64,000 nt of DNA from Gammaproteobacteria bacterium (GTDB lineage Bacteria > Pseudomonadota > Gammaproteobacteria > Pseudomonadales > Azotimanducaceae). The notes under the pieces are model-generated. The model saw nothing but the letters and a program-made list of their open reading frames with translations, searched no databases and was not told where the DNA came from. The position numbers were made by a program, and so were the translations under genes. The stretch covers positions 124,001-188,000 of the forward strand of contig JAPOWH010000019.1 in NCBI GenBank assembly GCA_026707735.1, in the 5' to 3' direction. This document shows positions 49,401 through 56,301 of this stretch, piece after piece (the stretch's first letter is position 1; each line of letters begins with the position of its first letter).

Positions 49401-49731
49401 GGTCAATTTGAATCCCACTTGTTTGTGTCGACTTCTGCAATATCTCGGAAGATTCGACCAGACCCGCCTCTCGTTCCACTTCAGCTGTAATAATCTGCAG
49501 GGGAGAAATGTTGGTGTAGGTCGTTCGCTTCAGTCTTGAACCAGTGACGATCATGACTTCCATGTCCCCGTCAGCATCTGCAGCTTCCGGAGTCTCGCCT
49601 TGCGGCTCCTCGACGTCATCTTCGTCCTCATCTTCTTCAGTTTCTTGTGCCCAGGTGACAAACGACACAGAGAGAACAAGCGACATGAGCAACCACGCAA
49701 TGGTGGATGTTCTAAGGAATCTTCTAAACAT
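46423..49731 (-). CDS. TonB-dependent outer-membrane receptor
   Basis: A 1102-residue TonB-dependent receptor. After the signal peptide (STIAWLLMSLVLSVSFVTWAQ) comes a very acidic stretch (ETEEDEDEDDVEEPQGETPE), then MIVTGSRLKRTTY and the plug (RTLVLINGRRLAPAG, DGASSVYGSDAIAGVANIILRK). The barrel is long, with extended loops carrying several cysteines, and ends YASFTYRLGSGL. A weak GAGG site precedes the ATG. The plug pattern with NGRRLAP and GSDAIAGVANI is that of the large receptors common in Xanthomonadales- and Alteromonadales-like gammaproteobacteria that feed on polymers. Its neighbours are an S9 peptidase downstream and the ExbB/ExbD-like block upstream. The ligand is unknown. Confidence 0.94.
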   Translation of the reverse strand: MFRRFLRTSTIAWLLMSLVLSVSFVTWAQETEEDEDEDDVEEPQGETPEAADADGDMEVMIVTGSRLKRTTYTNISPLQIITAEVEREAGLVESSEILQKSTQTSGIQIDLTFTGYVLDDGPAASTVALRGLDPERTLVLINGRRLAPAGVEGAPSNPDLNLVPGILVQQYELLLDGASSVYGSDAIAGVANIILRKDFDGLEIDLFADRDNYAGTHGRNVAFMWGQNYDRGFFGMGATYNFSQEVTAADAPHTAGCTQEAEITPDGEVRTKSLWFEYWYGMEWDECGYPGLHGNWVTRVPFAGLLFYTPGESNGGWKDFSMSRIRLGGQWFWTNESGQTHENGLPLNDVSWRPYIRDANEQFRTLYPQFHRVNFMSYGEYTFEGEANITPFYEVLYGKRSTVHNGGGYQLFPILHPLSPYNICNPFGLIGVDCGLAFNEFLAKQSLRDAVFQVFGCDIGPGGTCDQSVGPLGPWPVQPVVVIEGDRNITHVDVAQWRYVGGVRFDIPFLNSRSRSNWSGELYVAFSDGSGETHREGVLEDRFELSLGNYSLFGVPCQDDFGIVTDPKDFAGCVPVNLFAPSVLSPDMQGSFATQQERDYLFGVRAFDTQIEQTVVSYYMTGDVFDLQGGPVAAGLGVEYRKDSIASIPNDVAAEGKFWGFSADQGAEGEKSIKEAFAEIELPMIGNMNFADELTLNLSARHTDDEFSGRAWTWSGKLAYRPVSSFLIRATKGTSFRGPNLRNLFLKAQTGFLNIFDPCVVPSAAIDPITGEYIPEQDQREEHVLENCRNNGANPFVLTNFAVYNVEVASGGALDLLPETAVSETYGFSFEQPFTNAFNLAMGANIYTIEVDDTIIEPSAGFIISDCYNSQSLNSPYCQRITRSTDPNDPRITYVHQGFINRDNETVRGIDFNIAFSDTVTIFDRSILISLDYIGHKLLERSTITITEFEDREEFVSEWAFNRFRHRLIASAQFNQMRIQLSTRVLGRQDQDDRFEDAFGSVPSFQSDTCLGPNPRPPFEPDVECRDIGESGSVYYTHTLSFTMARPTWRATAGIRNLTDEEPPFVDETEVFSWSNTPLGAGYDLMGRAVYASFTYRLGSGL

Positions 49732-49989
49732 AGTGTTCTGCCTCAGTTTCAGCTTCGCGCGTGATCAGGAGATGTAGCGACAAACTCCTTGCCGCAGGCG
49801 CACTTCTCCTACACGAGAAATTTCCATGTGGACACTTTATCAAAAATTGAACGACTAGTGGGATTTTTGGGTTGAATTTCGCGACTTGAGACCTTGAATT
49901 TGTTGCGACCCAAGGCCGGGGGCTTCGGTTCTTTTGTATCCGTTGTTGAGACGGGGGAATTGGAATTTGGATTGGCGACGGTGCAGGAA

Positions 49990-50811
49990 CTACTCGATTC
50001 CCATTAGCTCGCACTTGCGCTTGACGTTCCCCTTTATGTCCTCGCGGTGGCAGGGAATCAGGTGGGCGTCCTGGATAGGGCCACGCGGACCGTCGAGTCG
50101 ATAGCCCTCTGTCAGCCAAGTTTCCACATGGATTACGGTAATCGTGTCGTCGTTGCGAAACCTGAGGTTTGCCGGGCTGATGTACTCAAAGAGCTTGTCA
50201 TCGTCCAAAAGCACGAGATGGACGTTTCGATCAATGCGCCCGGTGCGCACGACAACGGCCTCATACGACGAGGATCCGCGTGATTCCTCGTTCGGGTCCA
50301 TTTGCTTGTCTTCGTCGCTCTCCGACTCGTCGCTCTTGTTGTCGGAGCCGTCTGGCAGCACTGCGCGAATTGGAGAGGTTACCGCCCGTGCAAGCCTGCC
50401 AAAGATCCCCCTTCTCTTTTTTGGTTCTTTCGCGGATTCCGAGTCCCCGACTTGCGAATTGTCGACTTCTTCCTTTGGTGCCAGTTGTGTTCCCGCTGCT
50501 TGGTCGGAACTCTCCCCCTTGATTTCTCCCAAGATCTCCTCTATGTCGCGATCGGAGATGCCCTCGTCCTCCGAGTCCTTTAACGCGAGTTCGTAGCATC
50601 GTTCGCGCGTCTCTTCGTCTTCAATCTTCTCGCATGCCGACAGCAGCTCAAGCAGGGCGACTTGATCGTCGGACAATGCATCGAGGTTCTCTTGCGAGGC
50701 GCAAACCAAGTTGCCACAAACCATGCATGCTAGTGCTGCCACAAATACGTGAGCAAACCAATCGTGACGACGAGCATTCACAGCTAGAGACAAATTCCTC
50801 GGATTGAACAA
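49990..50811 (-). CDS. Hypothetical secreted protein with C-terminal beta domain
   Basis: I do not recognise this 273-residue protein. It has an N-terminal hydrophobic stretch (HVFVAALACMVCGNLVCAS), a helical segment with a Cys pair (SACEKIEDEETRERCYELAL), a long acidic, serine-rich linker, and a C-terminal beta-rich domain of about 90 residues (VVRTGRIDRNVHLVLLDDDKLFEY to the end). The region after the signal resembles small periplasmic proteins that carry the two-Cys DEETRERCY element. The start codon is TTG and uncertain. It lies 48 bases after the TPR/TonB-C gene on the same strand, so it probably belongs to that unit. Confidence 0.6.
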   Translation of the reverse strand: MFNPRNLSLAVNARRHDWFAHVFVAALACMVCGNLVCASQENLDALSDDQVALLELLSACEKIEDEETRERCYELALKDSEDEGISDRDIEEILGEIKGESSDQAAGTQLAPKEEVDNSQVGDSESAKEPKKRRGIFGRLARAVTSPIRAVLPDGSDNKSDESESDEDKQMDPNEESRGSSSYEAVVVRTGRIDRNVHLVLLDDDKLFEYISPANLRFRNDDTITVIHVETWLTEGYRLDGPRGPIQDAHLIPCHREDIKGNVKRKCELMGIE

Positions 50812-50859
50812 TTCAAGTATATGGACTCTGTTGCGCCCGTAGGAAGATGGAGAGGAAGC

Positions 50860-52221
50860 CTATCTTCGCGGAGACAGGGAACGGGAGAGCGCGTAGTTGT
50901 AAACGAGAGGTACATTTCTTGCGCGAACCGATTCGCCGTCCTTGAACGCCGGCCGGTATTTCGCTCGCTCTGCGATAACTCGTACACGGTACTCCATGCG
51001 GTTGTCTGGTGACGTCGCGACGGTCTTGCGACCTACCACTGTTCCACGATTATTGACGTGCAAGGACAGTTGCACGACCCCTACCCGAATCTGTTCCTTA
51101 TCCATACGCTCGGGACTGACCCAGGAACGCGTGACGTTCATGTGAATGAGCTTGGGTTGCGCAAAAGCCTCTTCCAGCAAGTCTGGCGTGGGTTCCAGCA
51201 AATCCCACGCGTCGCGGTATAGCTGAATACCCTTGTGAGGCCGGTTGAACAACACATGCCAATCTGCAAGATCCAATAGAGCTGATGCCTGCTCTTCATT
51301 AGTGGCTACCGGGTTGGTCAGGACAATGTGGCCAATGCTCTCCAATTCCTCCTTGCCGAGTTCGTAGTTGCTCAAGCGCCTGCGGAACGGTTTGGGTTCC
51401 CAACCCGGCACTCGCGGTCGGAACCAAGGCGCGAGCTTAGTATCGGGCATGGGAAAGCTGGTTTCTCGCAACGCTTGAACATAGCTTCGGCGTACCGCAA
51501 GAGCGAATGAATGTGCAGGCGGATAGTGCTGCTTCACATGTGAACGAAGCTTGTCGTACACTACGAGCGCAGCGCGAAACTTTCTCGTCGATTCGTACCA
51601 ATCCACGAGTCGTATTTGGCCTTGAATCCGTCGAGGATCAGATTCCTCCTCGTACTCCCGCAACACAATGCTGTAGGCGTATTCGTGTCGATCATTAGCC
51701 GATTGCCAGGCTCCGATCCGAGCTAGCATGTTGGCTTCGCGATAGGCAAGACCAATGTGTTCGGGAGAATGGAGTCCATTGGCAATTCTTGAAATGTCAG
51801 AAGCAACACGGTAGGCACTAAGAGCATCTCGGTAGTGATCAAGCCGATAATGGGCGTCGCCAAGCACGGTGTACAAGTCAATGAGGGTCTCGTCATAGGG
51901 ACCCGATTCCTTCTTCAAGGCCTCGATGTCGCTTGCGATCACACTGATTGCCTCGCGCGCTTCGCCTGCATTGATTCGAGTGCGCCAGTCGGCCAGCTCG
52001 AGCCGTTGTTTCGGCTGAGTTTGGAGTTCTTGGTCTACGCTGCCGTCGGTTTCGCTCGCGCACGCATGCCAATGAGCAAATGCGATGCCACTCGCAAGCA
52101 TTAATCTAACGATCTTGGTGCCTTTTGACGCCGCAGTGTTTCGAAGAGCCACGGGATGAGTGTGTGCCGTTACGCTAGCTTGCGATCCGAGACTCCATGA
52201 TATCCCCTGACCGACAATCAC
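50860..52221 (-). CDS. TPR protein with C-terminal TonB-like domain
   Basis: The 453-residue protein has a hydrophobic N-terminal segment (VRLMLASGIAFAHWHAC), a helical region with TPR units (IDLYTVLGDAHYRLDHYRDALSAYRVAS; ALLDLADWHVLFNRPHKGIQLY), and a final domain of about 75 residues. That domain has the pattern VGVVQLSLHVNNRGTVVGRKTVATSPDN then AKYRPAFKDGESVRARNVPLVYNY, which matches the TonB C-terminal fold that contacts receptors. It lacks the usual proline-rich spacer. The GTG at 52221 has AGGA 5 bases upstream; a TTG at 52236 is an alternative. It follows the FGE/ExbB-like operon after about 200 bases and may be the transducer of that channel. The function is inferred. Confidence 0.7.
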   Translation of the reverse strand: MIVGQGISWSLGSQASVTAHTHPVALRNTAASKGTKIVRLMLASGIAFAHWHACASETDGSVDQELQTQPKQRLELADWRTRINAGEAREAISVIASDIEALKKESGPYDETLIDLYTVLGDAHYRLDHYRDALSAYRVASDISRIANGLHSPEHIGLAYREANMLARIGAWQSANDRHEYAYSIVLREYEEESDPRRIQGQIRLVDWYESTRKFRAALVVYDKLRSHVKQHYPPAHSFALAVRRSYVQALRETSFPMPDTKLAPWFRPRVPGWEPKPFRRRLSNYELGKEELESIGHIVLTNPVATNEEQASALLDLADWHVLFNRPHKGIQLYRDAWDLLEPTPDLLEEAFAQPKLIHMNVTRSWVSPERMDKEQIRVGVVQLSLHVNNRGTVVGRKTVATSPDNRMEYRVRVIAERAKYRPAFKDGESVRARNVPLVYNYALSRSLSPRR

Positions 52222-52424
52222 TTCAATCCTGTGCAATCGTAAGGATTAAATTGGACCAGACCCCATTCACCGTATGCGGGTGTGATCCATATAACCGAAA
52301 TCGGCCGCTGCACCACCTTCGCATCGATCAAGCTTGTGGAGCTCGCAAAAGTCTTTGCAAGTTCAAGCGAATTTGGTCACGGAACGCACTAGCCACGATG
52401 TGATTGCGCGTACGTCCTGCCGAG

Positions 52425-54002
52425 TTAGTCGTAGACCACCCTAAAGCCAATGGTCTCTGTTCGGTGATTGAGAGGCACTTTGCGTCCAAACGTCGTGCGT
52501 GCGGTGTCTTCACCCGGTAGCATCCAATTCCCGCCTTGAGCCCACATTACGACGGTTCCAGCATCCAGGGATACAGATCGTGTCCATTCGGAGACATTGC
52601 CTGCCAAGTGACGAATGCCCTCGCGGGTTACATCCTTGACATTGGCGTCGCAGGGCACGAGTCTGCCCGCTGCGTCATCACCTGTCGCCGCTGCTGCCGG
52701 ATCATAGGAATCGCCCCACGGGAATATGCGTTTCTCGGTACCGGATGCTATGGCGCGCCATTCGTCGGCAGATGGAAGGCGGCCCCCCGACCAGCGTGCG
52801 AAGGCATCGGCGGACCACCAGCTAATACCGGTCACTGGCAGTTCGAGCCTTTCCTTCTGGCGAGTCCAATCGAGTGGTTCGTAGGAGTGCCCGGCAGGCT
52901 CGTTGTCGTTTCCGTAGAGGCCTACTTTGACGAGCGGATCGTTGAGGAACTTGCTGTAGTCTTCTCGGCTTACCTCGCAGCGGTCTGCGCGAATACGCAA
53001 CTTTTGATTTTCGGAGGAGAGCAGCAAACGAGTGAGGGAAACGTCGCTGTCTGGAGGAAGTGAGGTTACAAAATTAGCTACGCGGGCTTGGTTGGGAATG
53101 CCCACAGTGTAGCTTCCGCCTTGCACGGAGATGGTGTTGCCAGCGGGAGTTCCCCAGGGTAGTACGGGAGGGGGCGGCAATTCATAGACGCATCGAAACC
53201 CCAGATGGTGACTTTGCATTTCCAGGTCAATGGGAAGCCACGCAGCGCTCAACGCGTAGAGTTCCCGGGCGCTGGTTCGGACTGGCGGCGCACCCACCAC
53301 AGGCCTTTGATTGGGACTTGGCAGCAACATTGGATCCATGGTTCCGGCTGTCCATTCCATCACATTGTTGGCAATGTCTTGTACACCATTTGGAGTGCTT
53401 GCGGCGGGATGCCTACCGCACTCCTGCTGGGCATTGCGGTCAGGTTCCCGGTAGGGCCAATGCCCGGGATCGAATTCGTTTCCCCAAGGATAGAGGCGTC
53501 CTTGACTGCCTCTCGCTGCCGCTTCCATTTCCTCCACCATCGGCAGCCTTCCACCAATTGCTTGACAATACAAAGTCGCGCCGCGTTGGCTGACGCCGCT
53601 CGCTGGCGAGTTCAACCTTCCTGCAGTGCGGTGGCCTGTAGACAAAGATCGAAGCCATTCCGGCGCCGTCTCGTCAGGGTTGCTTGAACGAGTCATCGTC
53701 CAGTCAACAAATCGCTCGTAGTCTCTCTGCGAGACTTCGCACTCGTCTACTTGGAACGGCGCTATCAGCACATTGCGCTCTCTCTTGTCGAGCCTAAGCC
53801 TTAGTTCAGCGTTGAGGTGGCCCCGCTCCAAGGCTTGCATGACGCCGTCGTCGACTGTTCGGGCCTTGGCGTTTGGGGCCTCCCAAGCGCCAAGTTGGAT
53901 TTGGATGGCATCAATGTTCGTTCGGCCGATGTTCAGCCAAGTAATGACAAGTCCGGCTAGGAGCAGTAGAAGCAGAATGAGGGTTGGTTTTCGCCAGTTC
54001 AT
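52425..54002 (-). CDS. Membrane-anchored protein with two FGE-sulfatase (SUMF1-like) domains
   Basis: A 525-residue protein with one N-terminal membrane helix (PTLILLLLLLAGLVITWL) and two SUMF1/FGE-fold domains in tandem. The first (about 80-290) has EVSQRDYERFVDW, GGRLPMVEEMEAAARG, LYPWGNEFDP, NNVMEWTAG and LGFRCVYE. The second (about 300-525) has EVSREDYSKFL, GISWWSADAFARWSGGRLPSADEW, FPWGDSYDP, AGNVSEWTR, GGNWMLPGEDTAR and IGFRVVYD. In true formylglycine-generating enzymes two cysteines sit in the segment after GGSW; here the second domain has no Cys there and the first lacks the segment. Catalysis of that kind is therefore unlikely, and a binding role is more probable. Its ATG overlaps the preceding gene in an ATGA junction. 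Confidence 0.9.
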   Translation of the reverse strand: MNWRKPTLILLLLLLAGLVITWLNIGRTNIDAIQIQLGAWEAPNAKARTVDDGVMQALERGHLNAELRLRLDKRERNVLIAPFQVDECEVSQRDYERFVDWTMTRSSNPDETAPEWLRSLSTGHRTAGRLNSPASGVSQRGATLYCQAIGGRLPMVEEMEAAARGSQGRLYPWGNEFDPGHWPYREPDRNAQQECGRHPAASTPNGVQDIANNVMEWTAGTMDPMLLPSPNQRPVVGAPPVRTSARELYALSAAWLPIDLEMQSHHLGFRCVYELPPPPVLPWGTPAGNTISVQGGSYTVGIPNQARVANFVTSLPPDSDVSLTRLLLSSENQKLRIRADRCEVSREDYSKFLNDPLVKVGLYGNDNEPAGHSYEPLDWTRQKERLELPVTGISWWSADAFARWSGGRLPSADEWRAIASGTEKRIFPWGDSYDPAAAATGDDAAGRLVPCDANVKDVTREGIRHLAGNVSEWTRSVSLDAGTVVMWAQGGNWMLPGEDTARTTFGRKVPLNHRTETIGFRVVYD

Positions 54003-55756
54003 TCAGTCCTGTCAGTCCTGCGCATGCCCGGTCTCCAAAACAGCACAAGCACGATCACCAACGCTGCCAGCACGCAATACAGAATGACCAGCCACGTCTT
54101 GACTCCGAAAAATGCAACATCCGCCCTAACTGCGATGGACTGGCCATCAATGCGAACTCGATTGCTCTCTGCTAGTACCGACAGCAGTCCATCGTCGTCG
54201 ATCGTTGAGTAGACGAATCCCACAACAATGTCGTCAAGGTTTGGCGTGATGTGGGCGACGGCGCGCCATTGCGGAATCGGGGCAGCCTCTTCCACGGGCG
54301 GTAGGAGAACGACGGAACCTTGGTGAAGCGTAACCTGCAATCCCTTCCAAATGTCGGGAAATCGGTTCAAGCTCAACTTGGGTATCACATAGTCGAAACC
54401 CTCTGGGGGATTTCGCGGATCGACAATGGCTTCCACATCGAACAGGATCCTATTGGGGAGGAACTTCAAGATTGCTTGATCCAACTCCTCCACAGTGGTC
54501 ACTTCCAAGGAAACGGACTTGGGTGGAGCGAACCCATCGTCAATCTGGTTCGAAAGGCTCATTGAATCGTACAAGTCCTGCACCACGGCCAATTGATCGG
54601 GAGTGAGATCGGTCAGTCGCTCGGTGTTTTCGGCTATCGCGATAAGGAAGTCGGCAAGAAGTTCCGTGGGAGGCTGTCTTGCATCCAGAGAGACCTGCAA
54701 ATCATCCAGATACAGCATCAAAGCGCCGATCAGTTCAAGCATGTCCGTTATAGATGGAGCCAAGCTCGAGTTGTCTCCCAATATGCTCGGATCCGCCAAC
54801 CGCAGTTGGATCGAATCTTGGTTGGGCTCGCCGTCGCCTTCCAATGCACCAGACTGGGATCCTGCTCCCAACGCGCCGCTGGGACCTCCCGATGGCGATC
54901 CCATTCCGGGCACTCCACGCTGGCGGGCGTCGGGAAAGCTCCCGAATGTGCTGGGATCGTTTGGCGCACCCATGCCCAACGCGGAACCTTCGGGAATATC
55001 GGAACCCTCCAATCCTGAACCACAGTCCATTCCTGGCGGACAATCTTCCATTGATGTCGGCGGCCAGGATCCTTCGCCAAATTCATCGTCTGACTGCTCG
55101 TCTTCCAAGTCGAGCAATCCTCCAAGATCGGGCAATCCGGGAAGTTCTTCGGTTGAAGTGCCAAGTCTTCCCTGGCAATCCTGGAAGCTGACTCCGGGAG
55201 GACAATCTCCGAGCGATCCCGCATCCGATCCCGCGCCTTGACCTCCCATGAAGTGCCAATGCCAGATCCTAATCCCGTGATCTCTAAGAATTGACATCAA
55301 CAAGTAGTAGGTTCCCACGTCATAAATGTCGCCCCGAATGCTCTCTCGGGACGAAGGAAGCAAGTCGACCAAAAACTCATCCAGAGTATTTGGGGATTGG
55401 AGCAATTCGCTACGCGACCACACCGTTCCCGTATAGGGGTCGCGTACGGCATTTCGATGGAATTCGAGTACAGGCATCACAACCGGGTGCCACACTTGGT
55501 CAATTCTGGAATTCTCGTAGTCGTGCAGGAGCGCTGGAGAACTTGCTGCCATGCGATTCAACACCAAAGAAGTGCTGAATTCCCGTGTCATGACGACGCC
55601 AATTTCCTGGACTTTTTCCGAGTAGCGTTCTTCCTGTTCCGCGCGGGCGGCAATGCTCAGCACGATGACAATTACCAGCACAGCGACGCCGTTCGCAAGA
55701 ATGTCTACAAGTGCGACACCGGCGAAATTGGGGATGCGGGAAGCCGCTGAATTCAT
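53999..55756 (-). CDS. Large ExbD-like membrane protein with an Asp in its first helix
   Basis: A 585-residue protein with two membrane helices. The first, near the N-terminus (VALVDILANGVAVLVIVIVLSIAAR), has an aspartate at the start of the helix, at the place of the proton-carrying Asp of ExbD, TolR and MotB. A large periplasmic region follows, with a Gly/Pro/Ser-rich low-complexity centre (about 170-320) and a folded helical/beta part, and a second helix lies near the C-terminus (TWLVILYCVLAALVIVLVLFW). I know no named family with this form; the ExbD relation rests on the N-terminal helix and on the ExbB-like gene upstream. Overlaps of 4 bases link it to both neighbours. Confidence 0.7.
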   Translation of the reverse strand: MNSAASRIPNFAGVALVDILANGVAVLVIVIVLSIAARAEQEERYSEKVQEIGVVMTREFSTSLVLNRMAASSPALLHDYENSRIDQVWHPVVMPVLEFHRNAVRDPYTGTVWSRSELLQSPNTLDEFLVDLLPSSRESIRGDIYDVGTYYLLMSILRDHGIRIWHWHFMGGQGAGSDAGSLGDCPPGVSFQDCQGRLGTSTEELPGLPDLGGLLDLEDEQSDDEFGEGSWPPTSMEDCPPGMDCGSGLEGSDIPEGSALGMGAPNDPSTFGSFPDARQRGVPGMGSPSGGPSGALGAGSQSGALEGDGEPNQDSIQLRLADPSILGDNSSLAPSITDMLELIGALMLYLDDLQVSLDARQPPTELLADFLIAIAENTERLTDLTPDQLAVVQDLYDSMSLSNQIDDGFAPPKSVSLEVTTVEELDQAILKFLPNRILFDVEAIVDPRNPPEGFDYVIPKLSLNRFPDIWKGLQVTLHQGSVVLLPPVEEAAPIPQWRAVAHITPNLDDIVVGFVYSTIDDDGLLSVLAESNRVRIDGQSIAVRADVAFFGVKTWLVILYCVLAALVIVLVLFWRPGMRRTDRTE

Positions 55757-56301
55757 GGCATTCCGTCCACGTGGTCGCGAATGTACTCGGGAATGTCGTC
55801 GAGCACGACGGACTTCAGAAACTCGTTGTCAGCGATTATCCAGCTAATGTGTCTTTCCTCTCCAGGCCACATTTCGCGTATGCAATCTCGCGCCTTGGAC
55901 ATTGTGGTCACGCTTCCTTCAAGGAGAAAGAACAGCAATTGGTCCTGTTCGTTCTCGTAGATGCGTTGCGCATAGCGCCGATAAGCGCTGCCAGGTTTGC
56001 AAATATCGTCTTGAGCAACGCCTTCCGCAGTTTCTACTATGCGAAGCATCTCTGGAAAGACGATGATCGAATAACCTGAACCACCATCTTCTCTTTCTAT
56101 GCGATAGTCGCCGTTGTCTGCGGATTCTTTAAGGCGTTCCTGGATGGCCGCTTCCGAGACCACATTAACGACGACGAGAAAGACAAGCATCAAGGCGAAC
56201 ATACCCCCGAATACGGCCATCATGGGGGCGCTGTTCTCCTCTTGTTGAGAAATGCCCGCCGTGCTGCCGCGACTTGCGGAGTTCTTTCCGTCAATAAACA
56301 C
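55753..56301 (-). CDS. Small single-pass ExbD/MotB-like protein without the helix Asp
   Basis: A 182-residue protein with a short polar N-terminus, one membrane helix (about 26-50, MMAVFGGMFALMLVFLVVVNVV) and a periplasmic domain of about 130 residues. The topology is that of ExbD/TolR/MotB, but no acidic residue lies in the helix, so it should not carry protons itself. The soluble domain has two cysteines (DDICKPG, ARDCIRE) and helps define an unknown family. It starts at a GTG that overlaps the ExbB-like gene by 11 bases and ends in a 4-base overlap with the next gene. The position suggests it is the second partner of the channel. Confidence 0.65.
   Translation of the reverse strand: MFIDGKNSASRGSTAGISQQEENSAPMMAVFGGMFALMLVFLVVVNVVSEAAIQERLKESADNGDYRIEREDGGSGYSIIVFPEMLRIVETAEGVAQDDICKPGSAYRRYAQRIYENEQDQLLFFLLEGSVTTMSKARDCIREMWPGEERHISWIIADNEFLKSVVLDDIPEYIRDHVDGMP

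Noticed and set aside
52252-52266. TGGACCAGACCCCAT, similar to GGGGTCTGACCCC-type elements found in many gammaproteobacteria
   Set aside because: Only one imperfect copy was found in the window, so a repeat cannot be claimed.
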